Source of the DNA: Thermoanaerobacterium sp. PSU-2
GTDB taxonomy: Bacteria; Bacillota; Thermoanaerobacteria; Thermoanaerobacterales; Thermoanaerobacteraceae
NCBI RefSeq assembly: GCF_002102475.1
Contig: NZ_MSQD01000006.1
Span: 1-64,000 of the forward strand
Length of the DNA stretch: 64,000 bases
Direction of reading: 5' to 3'
The notes under the pieces were generated by a model that was not told the DNA's origin, did not search any database, and saw nothing but the letters and a program-made list of their open reading frames with translations. Position numbers and translations under genes: made by a program. Positions 24,214 through 34,351 of the stretch are shown in pieces. Each line of letters begins with the position of its first letter. The first letter of the stretch is position 1.

Positions 24214-24624
24214 TTACTTTAAATTGAACATTGAATCGACTTCATCTTGTATATCACCAGCAATATCAAAATTGTCCGGCACAATTAAAAATATGCTATT
24301 AGCAATTTTCTTAATTTCTCCATTTAACGCAAAAACAGCACCACTTAAAAAGTCTATAAGCCTCTGAGCATCATTTCTTTCCATATTTTGAAGATCAATA
24401 ATTATAGGCTTTTTATTTTTTATGTTTTCAAGTATTGTCTGCGCCTGTTCAAAACTATCTGGCTTCAAAATAATAACTTTTATCTGCGATTGTGTATGTA
24501 TATTCACTATTTTTGGCTTTTGGCTAAAGGGCAATTCATTTTCAACTTTTTCAGCGTTCCCTTCCTCTTCCTGCTCATCAAATCCAAAAAAATTCATAAG
24601 CTTTTCAATCACTTTTACAGCCAT
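24214..24624 (-). CDS. sepF: SepF cell-division protein
   Basis: 136 aa. A short N-terminal amphipathic helix (VIEKLMNFFGF) for membrane binding, an acidic linker, then the SepF core (KVIILKPDSFEQAQTILENI, PIIIDLQNMERNDAQRLIDF, LSGAVFALNGEIKKI). SepF tethers FtsZ rings to the membrane. The stop abuts yggT and the start abuts ylmE with one base between coding regions. Confidence 0.92.
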   Translation of the reverse strand: MAVKVIEKLMNFFGFDEQEEEGNAEKVENELPFSQKPKIVNIHTQSQIKVIILKPDSFEQAQTILENIKNKKPIIIDLQNMERNDAQRLIDFLSGAVFALNGEIKKIANSIFLIVPDNFDIAGDIQDEVDSMFNLK

Positions 24625-25326
24625 TTATTTTACCTCCATATCATATAATCTTTTCCCAAAAATTCCTGTACCTATACGTATGATGTTGGCACCTTCTTCA
24701 ATGGCAACAGTGTAGTCATTCGTCATACCCATAGACAAATACTTAAAGTCTAAATTTTTTTGATTTAAAGATTTAACATTATCAAATAACTGTTTCATTT
24801 TTCTAAAATAAGGCCTTACATCTTCAGCATCTACATACGGCGCCACCGTCATCAGACCTTTTATTTTCAAGTTGTCAAAGCCTTCAAGCTCCTTTATGAA
24901 TTCCAACAAGCTTGACGGTTCAATTCCATACTTTGATTCTTCTGAACCTACATTTACCTCAATCAAACAGTCCATAATCCTATTGCATTTTTTGGCTCTT
25001 TTATCTATTTCTTCTGCAAGGCGCACACTGTCAAGCGAATGAATCATCTTCACTTTATCTATTATGTATTTTACCTTATTTGTCTGAAGATGACCTATAA
25101 AGTGGAACTGAACCTTATCCATCAATGTCGGATATTTGTCCACTAACTCTTGTACTTTATTTTCTCCAATATCCGTAATACCGTATTTTATTGCTTCTTC
25201 TATTCTTGAGACATCGACGGTTTTAGTCACTGCCACAATTAATATATCGTCAGGATTTCTATTAACTTTTAATGCATGCTTCTTGACATTTTCTTTTACT
25301 TTATCAATATTATAACGTATATCCAT
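24625..25326 (-). CDS. ylmE: YggS/PROSC-family PLP-binding protein
   Basis: 233 aa alanine-racemase-like barrel. The PLP lysine is in LIVAVTKTVDVSRIEEAI; FHFIGHLQTNKVKYII, GLMTVAPY and LSMGMTNDYTVAIEEGANII complete the family signature. These proteins manage the cellular PLP pool and are not known to have catalytic activity. Member of the division cluster. Confidence 0.92.
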   Translation of the reverse strand: MDIRYNIDKVKENVKKHALKVNRNPDDILIVAVTKTVDVSRIEEAIKYGITDIGENKVQELVDKYPTLMDKVQFHFIGHLQTNKVKYIIDKVKMIHSLDSVRLAEEIDKRAKKCNRIMDCLIEVNVGSEESKYGIEPSSLLEFIKELEGFDNLKIKGLMTVAPYVDAEDVRPYFRKMKQLFDNVKSLNQKNLDFKYLSMGMTNDYTVAIEEGANIIRIGTGIFGKRLYDMEVK

Positions 25327-25337
25327 AATAATCCCTC

Positions 25338-26522
25338 TTACTTCTTTAAATAGTCTTTACCATATACTAATATTTCGTCATACATTTTTAAATTTCCATC
25401 TGGACTTTCTACAACGGCACTTTCTGAATTTTGCACTTTTACGTCGACTTCTTCAAAGACAGGAATGCCGTTATTTAATTTATAAACACCATATTTTCCA
25501 TCAACTTTTACGATAGCCGTATTTGGCACAATAAAACCTTCATAGTTATTTACTGTTATATCGACTTTAACTTTCCTTCTTTTAAAAAAATCATTATAAA
25601 CATCATTCATCTTTATCACTGCACCAAATAAATTGTCGGATATCGAATATATTTTCATTATGTGTCCGTCTAAAAACTGACTATCGTTGTTATCTATTTC
25701 TACTTTTACATTGTTTCCTTCTTTTAATTTTTGGCTCTGACTTTTGTCCAATACAGACAATACATACCAATCGTAATTGTCCATTAATTTTAATATCGGT
25801 TCACCTTGCTTTACTTCACCTTTTACCTCTGCTGGCTCTTTTTGTACTGCATTTATATCATTTAATGTGATGTTAAACAATTTGTTTACATTAAACACAT
25901 CTTCATACCCATCAAAATAATCGCTTACGACTCCAGCTTCAGGCGAATATACCTTGTACAAGCCATTAGAAACAATGCTTTCTAATTGTTTTTTTTGACT
26001 ATAAAGATCATCTAAATTTCTAATCGACGAAGGACCATTTTTGATTATCTGCTCTTTTTTGCTGGTCAAATCATCTATTTTTTTGCTTAAACTGCTTAAA
26101 ACGCTCTTGTCTTTTGCCTGCTGATATTCTTTATTTAATTCATCTATCTGAGCGTTTATGTTTTCTATGTCTTTAGCATAGATACCCAAACTTTTATCAT
26201 CCTTAATGCTCTGAATCTTTTCATCTATAGAATTTAGCTCATTCAATTTCGACTTATCAAAGTTTGGCGATACGACTTCAGCTATTTCCTTGCCTTTTGG
26301 CACTCTTGTCCCATTTTTTACTAAAATGTTAACTTCTCCATTAATCGGAGAATTTATGACCATTGCATCAACCACTATGTAACCGTAAGTATCTATTGAT
26401 TCAGATAAGTTGCCTTGTTTAAGTGGTATTGTCTTATCTTTTCCACTTATAGTATTTACTGCAACTTTTCCTATGTAAAGTATGACTACAATTGCTATGA
26501 TGATATTCAATATTCTCTTCAT
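25338..26522 (-). CDS. HlyD-type membrane-fusion-like protein
   Basis: 394 aa. One N-terminal transmembrane helix (ILNIIIAIVVILYIGKVAV), a biotinyl/lipoyl-like half motif (SPINGEVNILVKNGTRVPKG), a coiled coil (about 105-185, IDELNKEYQQAKD...KKIDDLTSKKEQII), the second half motif (VYSPEAGVVSDYFDG) and beta-barrel C-terminal domains. The layout is that of HlyD/RND adaptor proteins, but no transporter gene is adjacent. It sits upstream of ylmE in the division cluster, where an envelope role is plausible. Confidence 0.78.
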   Translation of the reverse strand: MKRILNIIIAIVVILYIGKVAVNTISGKDKTIPLKQGNLSESIDTYGYIVVDAMVINSPINGEVNILVKNGTRVPKGKEIAEVVSPNFDKSKLNELNSIDEKIQSIKDDKSLGIYAKDIENINAQIDELNKEYQQAKDKSVLSSLSKKIDDLTSKKEQIIKNGPSSIRNLDDLYSQKKQLESIVSNGLYKVYSPEAGVVSDYFDGYEDVFNVNKLFNITLNDINAVQKEPAEVKGEVKQGEPILKLMDNYDWYVLSVLDKSQSQKLKEGNNVKVEIDNNDSQFLDGHIMKIYSISDNLFGAVIKMNDVYNDFFKRRKVKVDITVNNYEGFIVPNTAIVKVDGKYGVYKLNNGIPVFEEVDVKVQNSESAVVESPDGNLKMYDEILVYGKDYLKK

Positions 26523-26605
26523 AAAACCACCTAAGATAATATTCTATAAAAAATCAATTTTTCCTCCTTTAAATTCACTCTTTTGCACTTATTTTATAAA
26601 CTTTT

Positions 26606-27532
26606 TTATTTTATCTCTTTCACAATATCTTCAACTAATTGATGCGTCTTTAAAGAAAGCTTTATTTCATCGTCATTTATTTCTTTAGAATTTATAGAAC
26701 ATAAAAAATTATTTACTGCACTTTCAAAACCTCTTATGTATGATACGCTGTCCCAAGAATGATGGCTATAAATAGATGCGGTTTCCCCATCAAACGTCTG
26801 CAATTTTTCGAGATTTTCAACTATTACACTTTTTCCATAACCATGCAACTCCAGCACTTCTTCATCTATGCCGCTATTTCTATACATTACACCAATTGCA
26901 ACTTTATCACACGAAGTAATTTCAATATCTATATATTTTAAGCTATTATTTTCCTTTATGGCTTTTACATGCGAAATATTTAGGCTTTCAACATCGCCAA
27001 TTTGATGACACAGTGTATCAACCACATGTATAAAGTCATCATAAAGGGTGAATTTGATATCACCCCCAACACCGCCGTTTCTATTTTTCTTCATTATGTA
27101 CAACTCAGGTTTCCCATCTCCATAATGCTCTGATGCCTTAATATAAAATGGTGCATATCTTCTATTAAAGCCAACAGTTAAAACAAGTGAATTGTTAAGT
27201 GCAATATTATAAAGTTTTTCAGTCTTTTTATAATCATCTGTCAAGGGTTTGTCTACATAAACATGGATATTATTTACAAGAAGTTTTTTCACAATCTCAT
27301 AATGGCTATCAGTAGAAGTATGTACAAAAGCACAATCAGGCTTTAAAGCAATTGCTTCATCTATCGAAGTATATGTGCTAACTTTATAATTCTCCTTATA
27401 CTTTAAAAGCTTTTTTTCATCTCTACCCACAATGCCAACTATTTCGAGCATATCTAAGTTAAATATGAATGGCAAATATGCCTTTTTGAATATATTGCCC
27501 GGTCCTACGATTATAGCTTTCAAATTCTTCAT
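26606..27532 (-). CDS. Gfo/Idh/MocA-family oxidoreductase
   Basis: 308 aa, start at 27532 behind GAGGTGAG. The Rossmann domain (AIIVGPGNIFKKAYLPFIFN, then HVYVDKPLTDDYKKTEKLYN with the EKP-type lysine as DKP) and a C-terminal alpha/beta domain with FNRRYAPFY are present. Substrate cannot be told from sequence. It appears to stand alone, divergent from glnN. Confidence 0.85.
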   Translation of the reverse strand: MKNLKAIIVGPGNIFKKAYLPFIFNLDMLEIVGIVGRDEKKLLKYKENYKVSTYTSIDEAIALKPDCAFVHTSTDSHYEIVKKLLVNNIHVYVDKPLTDDYKKTEKLYNIALNNSLVLTVGFNRRYAPFYIKASEHYGDGKPELYIMKKNRNGGVGGDIKFTLYDDFIHVVDTLCHQIGDVESLNISHVKAIKENNSLKYIDIEITSCDKVAIGVMYRNSGIDEEVLELHGYGKSVIVENLEKLQTFDGETASIYSHHSWDSVSYIRGFESAVNNFLCSINSKEINDDEIKLSLKTHQLVEDIVKEIK

Positions 27533-27658
27533 AACCTCACCTCTATAATTCATTTGCTTATTTTAGAAAATTTGTAAACATCGACATCTTTATGCATATT
27601 ATATAACAAGTCAGGCATATAACCAAGAAAAGTACATGACTTTTAAAAAATGAAGTAC

Positions 27659-27687
27659 TTGCATTTGCATGAAATTTGTGATAATAT
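27659..27687 (+). promoter_or_regulatory. glnN promoter
   Basis: -35 TTGCAT (27659-27664), 17-bp spacer, -10 TAATAT (27682-27687). It leaves a leader of roughly 135 bases before the glnN ATG. Confidence 0.6.
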
Positions 27688-27729
27688 TTAATTAATTATT
27701 TGTGAGAAAAATTAATAGTTAAAAATGAG

Positions 27730-27788
27730 ACAAGGGCGTTTCATTAATATAGTTTGTGTGTATTAATGGCGTCCTTGTTTTGTTTATA
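27730..27788 (+). promoter_or_regulatory. Terminator-like leader hairpin before glnN
   Basis: ACAAGG (27730-27735) pairs with CCTTGT (27773-27778), and CATTAATA pairs with TATTAATG farther in, with an internal loop of GCGTTT opposite GCG. The 3' side runs into TTTTGTTT. A terminator between promoter and gene suggests attenuation of glutamine synthetase. No T-box motif is seen and the controlling factor is unknown. Confidence 0.55.
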
Positions 27789-27829
27789 TTTTCCATTATT
27801 ACCAAAAAATAAATGAAAGGGGATTTTTT

Positions 27830-29932
27830 ATGTCAGAAAATTCTTTGAAAAATATTTTTGGCGCCAATGTATTTAATGACGCAGTGATGAGAGAGCGTCT
27901 GCCAAAGCAAACATACAATGCTTTAAGAAAGACAATCGACGAAGGTTTGCCGCTTGACCCAAAAGTTGCAGACGTAGTAGCAAACGCGATGAAAGACTGG
28001 GCTATCGAAAAAGGAGCGACGCATTTTACACATTGGTTTCAACCATTGACAGGTATTACTGCAGAAAAACACGAATCTTTTATTTCTCCTACACCAGACG
28101 GTAAAGTCATCACAGAATTTTCAGGCAAAGAACTTATAAAAGGTGAGCCTGATGCATCGTCATTCCCTTCAGGTGGATTAAGGGCTACATTCGAAGCAAG
28201 AGGCTATACTGCATGGGATTGTACATCTCCTGCATTTGTCAAAGATAATGTCCTATACATCCCAACCGCATTTTGCTCATACACTGGCGAAGCACTAGAC
28301 TTAAAGACACCTTTATTGCGCTCTATGGAAGCATTATCAAAAGAAGCATTAAGAGTTCTTAAGTTATTTGGAAATAACACTTCAAAAAGAGTCATAACAA
28401 CTGTTGGTCCAGAGCAAGAGTATTTTTTGATAGACAAAAAATTGTATGAAAAACGCAAAGACTTAATATTAACAGGCAGAACATTATTTGGCGCAAAACC
28501 ACCAAAAGGCCAAGAAATGGAAGACCATTATTTCGGCACCATCAGGGAAAGAGTTTTCGAATTTATGAAAGAACTTGATGAAGAGCTTTGGAAGTTAGGC
28601 ATATCAGCTAAAACCGAGCACAACGAAGTCGCACCTGCTCAACATGAATTAGCGCCAATCTTCAATACGACAAACATAGCAACGGATCACAATCAGTTAA
28701 CAATGGATATAATGAAAAAAGTGGCTTTGAGAAATGATTTAGTATGTTTATTGCACGAAAAACCATTCGCCGGTGTCAACGGATCTGGAAAGCACAACAA
28801 CTGGTCTATGAGCACAGATGACGGTTTAAATTTATTAGATCCTGGAAAAACTCCACATGAAAATGCACAATTTTTGGTTTTCCTGTGTGCAGTTATCAAG
28901 GCAATCGATGAATACGCTGATTTATTAAGAGTATCATGTGCAACACCTGGAAATGACCACAGGCTTGGTGCAAATGAAGCTCCACCGGCAATAATCTCGA
29001 TTTTCTTAGGCGATCAATTAACAGATATTTTAGAACAAATAGGCGAAACTGGTGGTGCTACAAACTCAAAGCAAGGTGGAGAATTAAAAATCGGCGTAAC
29101 GACGCTTCCTACGCTTCACAAAGATTCCACCGACAGAAACAGAACATCCCCATTCGCATTTACCGGAAACAAATTCGAGTTTAGAATGGTAGGTTCTTCA
29201 TCATCAGTAGCAACTGCAAACTACATCTTAAATACGATTGTAGCAGAAGTTTTATCAGAAATTGCAGATAGACTTGAAAAAGCTGATAATTTTGATGAAG
29301 AAGTTCAAAAAATATTAAAAGAGATCGTAATAAATCATAAAAGAGTAATCTTCAACGGAAATGGGTATTCAGAAGAATGGGTAAAAGAAGCTGAAAAGAG
29401 AGGACTTCCAAATATAGCTTCAACCGTCGATGCTATTCCTGCCCTTTTGAAAGATAAAAATGTGAAGGTCATGGAAAAACACGGCGTATTAAGCAAGGTA
29501 GAAATGGAATCTCGCTATGAAATAATGCTTGAAAACTACTCAAAGACTATAAACATAGAAGCGTTGACAATGCTTGATATGGCTAAAAAGCAGATTCTTC
29601 CGGCAGTCTTAAAATTCATTAAAAATGTTGCAGACTCTATAAACGCAGTCAAAGAAACTGGTTTAGACGCTTCAGTTGACGCACAAGCCGATTTATTGAA
29701 GGAAGTTTCTTCATTGACAGCCGAATTTAAGAAGAGAATCGATAATCTCGAAAGCGCCGTAAATAATGCATCAAATATTGAAGGAGATTCTTTTGCTGTA
29801 GCTAAATATTACAGAGATGAAGTATTCGCAAAAATGGGAGAGCTTAGAGAAATAGGCGACAAACTAGAAACATTAGTTGATGCTGATATTTGGCCACTTC
29901 CAACATACGCCGATATGCTTTTCTACGTATAA
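27830..29932 (+). CDS. glnN: Glutamine synthetase type III
   Basis: 700 aa, the length expected of GSIII. Motifs include [65 protein letters not shown] and [18 protein letters not shown]. It makes glutamine from glutamate, ammonia and ATP. GGGG lies before the ATG. Monocistronic, with its own leader hairpin and terminator, so it is probably controlled by nitrogen supply. Confidence 0.95.
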   Translation: MSENSLKNIFGANVFNDAVMRERLPKQTYNALRKTIDEGLPLDPKVADVVANAMKDWAIEKGATHFTHWFQPLTGITAEKHESFISPTPDGKVITEFSGKELIKGEPDASSFPSGGLRATFEARGYTAWDCTSPAFVKDNVLYIPTAFCSYTGEALDLKTPLLRSMEALSKEALRVLKLFGNNTSKRVITTVGPEQEYFLIDKKLYEKRKDLILTGRTLFGAKPPKGQEMEDHYFGTIRERVFEFMKELDEELWKLGISAKTEHNEVAPAQHELAPIFNTTNIATDHNQLTMDIMKKVALRNDLVCLLHEKPFAGVNGSGKHNNWSMSTDDGLNLLDPGKTPHENAQFLVFLCAVIKAIDEYADLLRVSCATPGNDHRLGANEAPPAIISIFLGDQLTDILEQIGETGGATNSKQGGELKIGVTTLPTLHKDSTDRNRTSPFAFTGNKFEFRMVGSSSSVATANYILNTIVAEVLSEIADRLEKADNFDEEVQKILKEIVINHKRVIFNGNGYSEEWVKEAEKRGLPNIASTVDAIPALLKDKNVKVMEKHGVLSKVEMESRYEIMLENYSKTINIEALTMLDMAKKQILPAVLKFIKNVADSINAVKETGLDASVDAQADLLKEVSSLTAEFKKRIDNLESAVNNASNIEGDSFAVAKYYRDEVFAKMGELREIGDKLETLVDADIWPLPTYADMLFYV

Positions 29933-29941
29933 TCATATATA

Positions 29942-29977
29942 AAAAACTATTGGGGGTAACCTCAATAGTTTTTTTAA
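29942..29977 (+). terminator. glnN terminator
   Basis: AAACTATTG/CAATAGTTT stem with a GGGGTAACCT-type loop, followed by TTTTTTTAA. Confidence 0.82.
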
Positions 29978-30013
29978 TGTTATCCATATTTAAATTACAG
30001 ATCAATTAATATA

Positions 30014-30045
30014 ATAAAAAGCCTCGGTTCTCAAGGCTTTTTTTA
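30014..30045 (-). terminator. Terminator after tRNA-Ala
   Basis: Minus strand AAAGCCTTGAG / CCGAGGCTTT stem followed by a short T-run. It lies directly downstream of the tRNA 3' end and closes the tmRNA/tRNA transcript. Confidence 0.75.
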
Positions 30046-30046
30046 A

Positions 30047-30119
<73 letters not shown>

Positions 30120-30128
30120 GAATATGTA

Positions 30129-30478
30129 TGGTGGAGGTGCGGGGAGTCGAACCCCGGTCCGAAGGTGTCACAGTAAAAGCTTCTCCGAGCGCAGTCACTG
30201 TTTTGACATTCCCTCTGCAGCTCTCCCAGTGACAGGATAACTGCTTTGGTAGCTTCATAAAATCCGATTTATCTCAAAGCTTTGATAAATCAGTTCCCCA
30301 CTAAATCGACGCCCAATCCTTTGATGTGGGAATCAAAGGTTGAACGGCTGCTTGTAATTAAGCAGCGTAAGCTAAATTATCGTTTGCGTTTATATTTAAG
30401 TCCACCGTTTTACGAGCAGATGGAACCTCGGCTCGCTACTTTTACCTCAACTACCCCCGTCGAAACCAGTACACCCCC
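30129..30478 (-). ncRNA. ssrA: tmRNA
   Basis: 350 bases on the minus strand. The tRNA-like ends pair (GGGGGTG with CACCTCC), with discriminator A and encoded CCA; the 3' T arm holds GGTTCGAC. The tag frame is GCA AAC GAT AAT TTA GCT TAC GCT GCT TAA, giving ANDNLAYAA as the tag added to stalled proteins. Pseudoknot arms are visible downstream. It works with SmpB, encoded just upstream. Confidence 0.95.
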
Positions 30479-30483
30479 GTATA

Positions 30484-30951
30484 TCATATATGCTGACTTT
30501 CTTTAAAATGCCTTTCTATCTCTCTCTTAGCATCTCTTCTTGCCATATCTTCTCTTTTATCGTACAATTTTTTGCCTCTGGCAACTGCTAATTCCACCTT
30601 TACAAGCCCATGTTTAAGATAAACCCTTAAAGGAACCAATGTATAGCCTTTTTGAGTGACATAGCCAGTCAATTTATTAATCTCTCTTCTATTAAGAAGC
30701 AATTTCCTCGTTCTAAGCGGATCTTTGTTAAAAATATTGCCTTTTTCATATGGGCTTATATGCATATTGTATAAGAAAACCTCATTGTTTTCTATACGAG
30801 CAAAACTGTCATTCAAATTTACTTTGCCCATGCGTACAGATTTGACTTCTGTACCAAAAAGCACAATGCCTGCTTCATAAACTTCATCTATAAAGTAGTC
30901 GTGACTGGCTTTTTTGTTTTGTGCAAGCACCTTTATATTTTTACTACTCAT
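30484..30951 (-). CDS. smpB: SmpB, tmRNA-binding protein
   Basis: 155 aa OB-fold protein. [49 protein letters not shown] and the basic tail [20 protein letters not shown] are typical. It places tmRNA on stalled ribosomes. Located between rnr and ssrA, a common arrangement that joins ribosome rescue with RNase R decay of defective mRNA. Confidence 0.96.
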   Translation of the reverse strand: MSSKNIKVLAQNKKASHDYFIDEVYEAGIVLFGTEVKSVRMGKVNLNDSFARIENNEVFLYNMHISPYEKGNIFNKDPLRTRKLLLNRREINKLTGYVTQKGYTLVPLRVYLKHGLVKVELAVARGKKLYDKREDMARRDAKREIERHFKESQHI

Positions 30952-31038
30952 AAGAAAAACACCTTTTCTGTAAAATACATTGTTCCCTCACAGCACATGG
31001 GTCTGCGCTTAATTATTATAGCACATTAAATTCACATG

Positions 31039-33186
31039 TCAAGCACCTTCAACATCGCGGATTTCATCTGGTGTAGCCAAGACAAAATCTATTTCCCTCC
31101 TGTCCACGTTAGCACCTACTACCTTTACGTACACAACATCACCTATAGAAAACTTTCTATTCGTTCTTTCGCCTATTAACGTATATGTTTCATCATCATA
31201 ATGGTAATAGTCATCATCAAGAGTGTCAATATCGACTAATCCTTCTACTGTGTTATCTAACTCTACAAAGAAGCCATAATTTGTCACGTTGGCGATTATA
31301 GCTTTATATATATTCCCAATTCTTTCTTTCATGTATTCTACTTTCTTCAAATCTTCAATCTCTTTTTCCGCCGAATCAGCCGCTCTTTCCCTCTCTGAAG
31401 CTTTTAATGAAATGTCATTTAATATTTTGTTATAATGTTCCTGCCGCTTCTCATTCAATTTACCATGAATATTCTCTTTGATAATCCTATGGATTATAAG
31501 GTCAGGATATCTCCTTATAGGCGATGTAAAGTGTGTATAATACTGCGTCGCCAAAGCATAATGTCCTAAATCCTCTGGGCTATATCTGGCCCTCTTTAAA
31601 GACCTTAGTAGAAGCGTCTCAACAACTCTTTGTTCATTTTTGCCTCTCACTTGCTTTATAAGCTCTTGCAATGCTTTTGGATGTATTTCATCTCCTCCAA
31701 TGCCCTTTATGTGATAACCTAAATTATGTATGAATTTATTAAATGCCATCAGTTTCTCCATGTCCGGATGCTCATGAACCCTGTACACAAAAGGCACGTT
31801 GATCCAATGCATGTGCTCAGCAACTGTCTCATTTGCAACAAGCATAAATTCCTCAATAATCCTATGTGCTATATTTCTTTCGACTTTTACAATATCAATT
31901 GGTTTTCCCTTTTCATCTACAATTATTTTCGCTTCTTCAAAATCAAAGTCTACACTACCGCGCCTTTTCCTTCTTTCTAACAAAATCTTTGCCAAATCTC
32001 TCATATTATTAAAATCTTCTATTAAATCTTTATATCGCTCTTTTAATTTTTCATCATTTTCTTCTAAGATTTTGTACACATTTGTATAAGTCATTCTTTC
32101 TTTGCTTCGTATTATGCTTTCAAATATATCGTGATCTACAACATTACCATTTTTGTCTATCTTCATCTTTACCGTAAGTGTCAATCTGTCCTCAGATGGA
32201 TTGAGACTGCATATACCGTTTGACAATCTGTGTGGCAACATTGGTATGACTCTATCTATAAAGTACACACTGCAACCTCTATTTAAAGCTTCCTTATCAA
32301 GCTCAGAACCTTCTTTGACGTAATGACTGACGTCTGCAATGCTGACATAAAGTATATAGTCACCACTATCAAGCTTCTCTACTGCCACAGCATCATCAAG
32401 GTCTTTTGCATCTTCACCATCTATCGTTACAATATTTAAGTGACGCAAATCTATCCTTCCTGTTATTTCTTCACTTGATATTTTCTCTTGTATGTTTTCT
32501 GATTCTTTTATGACTTTCTTTGGAAATTCTTCAGGTATGTTGTATGAACGAATCACTGACAATACATCTACTCCAGGATCGTTTTTCCTACCTAAAATTT
32601 CAATTATTTTTCCTTCAGGACTTCTCCGCTTTTCCGGCCACTTAGTTATTTTAACTACCACCTTCATGCCATCTTCGGCATTCATGGTGTCAGCCTTTGA
32701 AATAAATACATCTTGCGTAATGCTTCTATCATCGGGAACTACAAAACCAAAATTGCGGCTTTTCTCAAAAGTGCCTACAATGGTAGAATTAGCCCTCTTG
32801 AGTATTTTTACAACTTCTCCTTCCCACTTCTTCCCTTCAACTTTCTTTGTAACCCGAACAAGAACTGTATCATTCTGCATTGCACTGTTTAAATTATCTT
32901 TCGAAATAAATATATCCTTAATGCTTTCATTTTCAGGTATCAAAAAAGCAAACCCTCTTGATGTGGCATCTATTTTGCCTTTTATTATATCCAATCTTTC
33001 TGACAAAGCGTACTTTTCATTTTTTGTCTTATATATTGTCCCATCTTTTTCTAAATCCTTTAATAGCTCCTCAACAATGCCCTTTTGACTGTAATCCACG
33101 TCAAGCATTTTTAAAATATTTTCAATCCTTGAAGGTTTGTAATTTTCGTCATTAAAAAGCTCTAACAATTTATCTTTAAAATTCAT
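31039..33186 (-). CDS. rnr: Ribonuclease R
   Basis: 715 aa, start at 33186 after GAGAGGAATCGGT. Cold-shock domains (about 60-215), the RNB catalytic domain with TIDGEDAKDLDDAVAVEKL, and a C-terminal S1 domain (GNIYKAIIANVTNYGFFVEL) are in the expected order. It degrades structured RNA 3' to 5' and acts with SmpB and tmRNA. Confidence 0.95.
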   Translation of the reverse strand: MNFKDKLLELFNDENYKPSRIENILKMLDVDYSQKGIVEELLKDLEKDGTIYKTKNEKYALSERLDIIKGKIDATSRGFAFLIPENESIKDIFISKDNLNSAMQNDTVLVRVTKKVEGKKWEGEVVKILKRANSTIVGTFEKSRNFGFVVPDDRSITQDVFISKADTMNAEDGMKVVVKITKWPEKRRSPEGKIIEILGRKNDPGVDVLSVIRSYNIPEEFPKKVIKESENIQEKISSEEITGRIDLRHLNIVTIDGEDAKDLDDAVAVEKLDSGDYILYVSIADVSHYVKEGSELDKEALNRGCSVYFIDRVIPMLPHRLSNGICSLNPSEDRLTLTVKMKIDKNGNVVDHDIFESIIRSKERMTYTNVYKILEENDEKLKERYKDLIEDFNNMRDLAKILLERRKRRGSVDFDFEEAKIIVDEKGKPIDIVKVERNIAHRIIEEFMLVANETVAEHMHWINVPFVYRVHEHPDMEKLMAFNKFIHNLGYHIKGIGGDEIHPKALQELIKQVRGKNEQRVVETLLLRSLKRARYSPEDLGHYALATQYYTHFTSPIRRYPDLIIHRIIKENIHGKLNEKRQEHYNKILNDISLKASERERAADSAEKEIEDLKKVEYMKERIGNIYKAIIANVTNYGFFVELDNTVEGLVDIDTLDDDYYHYDDETYTLIGERTNRKFSIGDVVYVKVVGANVDRREIDFVLATPDEIRDVEGA

Positions 33187-33333
33187 ACCGATTCCTCTCA
33201 ATCTATTAAATTAAGTCTAACATATTAATAATAACCAAATTCTTTACATAGTTAATTTTCCATTTATCTATTATAATTATAACATCTACCATGAGAAATA
33301 TTGAAGAAAAAACTATAAAATAATTTTCATTTT

Positions 33334-33852
33334 TCAAATATGAATTAAAGGTATAATTAATGCTAATCCAGACAATATCATTGAATCTAATAACGAATCA
33401 ATAATATTAGAATCTGTATACTTCCAATAACTGTAGAAAAGTGTAATTGGAAGCAGTATTGCATTCATCCAAATATATGTATTAGAGAATATACTCCATG
33501 GGATATTTAACACAATTAAATTAAATAATGACATTATAGCCCATACCAACGTTAGTGGCACAAATGCTAATAAAATAATTGCAACACTAGAAATCAATAA
33601 ATTATTACGTTTTTGTTTTACTCTAATTAATCTTATTATTACTAACATTGGATATAAGTAAACGAATTTAAAAAAGTATACTATACTAAGCATGATGAAT
33701 CCACTTTCGAAAAATGCTTTGCTATTACCTGTAAAAGATTTAGATTGGCCTAATACTGTTACAGCTATTGATATAAAGATAAAAATTACTAGTAAAAAAA
33801 TTTGTTTAAATGAAGAATGTATCTTTTTACTTGATAAAAGCCATGATTTCAT
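33334..33852 (-). CDS. Polytopic membrane protein of the accessory island
   Basis: 172 aa with about five hydrophobic helices (IFLLVIFIFISIAVTVLG; FIMLSIVYFFKFVYLYPMLV; LLISSVAIILLAFVPLTLVW; MNAILLPITLFYSYW; LDSMILSGLALIIPLIHI). The pattern is reminiscent of YIP1-type membrane proteins but I cannot assign a family. It overlaps the SpoIIM-like gene by 26 bases and is last in the island operon. Possible roles are immunity or membrane assembly for the secreted protein; this is inference. Confidence 0.6.
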   Translation of the reverse strand: MKSWLLSSKKIHSSFKQIFLLVIFIFISIAVTVLGQSKSFTGNSKAFFESGFIMLSIVYFFKFVYLYPMLVIIRLIRVKQKRNNLLISSVAIILLAFVPLTLVWAIMSLFNLIVLNIPWSIFSNTYIWMNAILLPITLFYSYWKYTDSNIIDSLLDSMILSGLALIIPLIHI

Positions 33853-34351
33853 TTTGTTCTATCACTCCCCCAATTACAATTAATGCTATGCCTATTAAAA
33901 ATGAAGCAATTTGATATTTACTGTATTTTCTATAAACAAGATAATTCAAACCAATATACATTGAGAAAAGTACAACAAATGTAATACCGATTGACTCTGG
34001 TATAACAAAAAAACATTTAGCAACTGAATTAATTTTAATTGTTTCTATCCATAAAGACCACCAATTAAATAGATACAAGATAGTGAAAAGACCGCCACTA
34101 ATAAGCCCTAGTATCCCAACCAGTAAAGATAAAGAAAGATTATGAATTATTATTTTTATCCATAAATTTTTCAATTCAGGTTTTTCAAAAATCCCCATTC
34201 GATTTAATATATCTAAAATGCCACTACTAATTTCATCATTTGGTCTAACTCTTAATCCGCTAATTATTCCCATTAAAATTGGTATTAAAGTAATAATTAA
34301 TGGGATCATATTAAAGTATCTACTTTTTTTAATAATTTTTATCGCTTTCAT
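33827..34351 (-). CDS. SpoIIM (DUF95)-like membrane protein
   Basis: 174 aa with about four to five membrane segments. The region IIHNLSLSLLVGILGLISGG, then LFTILYLFNWW, and later FFVIPESIGITFVVLF follows the SpoIIM/DUF95 pattern of a conserved Asn, Gly-rich helix and a P-E-x-x-x-I segment. DUF95 proteins occur in sporulation and also in circular-bacteriocin clusters (AS-48 C type) for export or protection. Its ATG overlaps the protease stop by 4 bases. It is not the canonical spoIIM locus. Confidence 0.62.
   Translation of the reverse strand: MKAIKIIKKSRYFNMIPLIITLIPILMGIISGLRVRPNDEISSGILDILNRMGIFEKPELKNLWIKIIIHNLSLSLLVGILGLISGGLFTILYLFNWWSLWIETIKINSVAKCFFVIPESIGITFVVLFSMYIGLNYLVYRKYSKYQIASFLIGIALIVIGGVIEQNEIMAFIK

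Noticed and set aside
27730-27788. ANTAR antiterminator target or T-box before glnN
   Set aside because: No T-box sequence, and I cannot find two hexaloops with the ANTAR pattern; only a generic terminator-like hairpin is supported.
33827-34351. The sporulation gene spoIIM itself
   Set aside because: The context is an accessory operon with a secreted protein and protease, and similarity is limited to the general DUF95 pattern.
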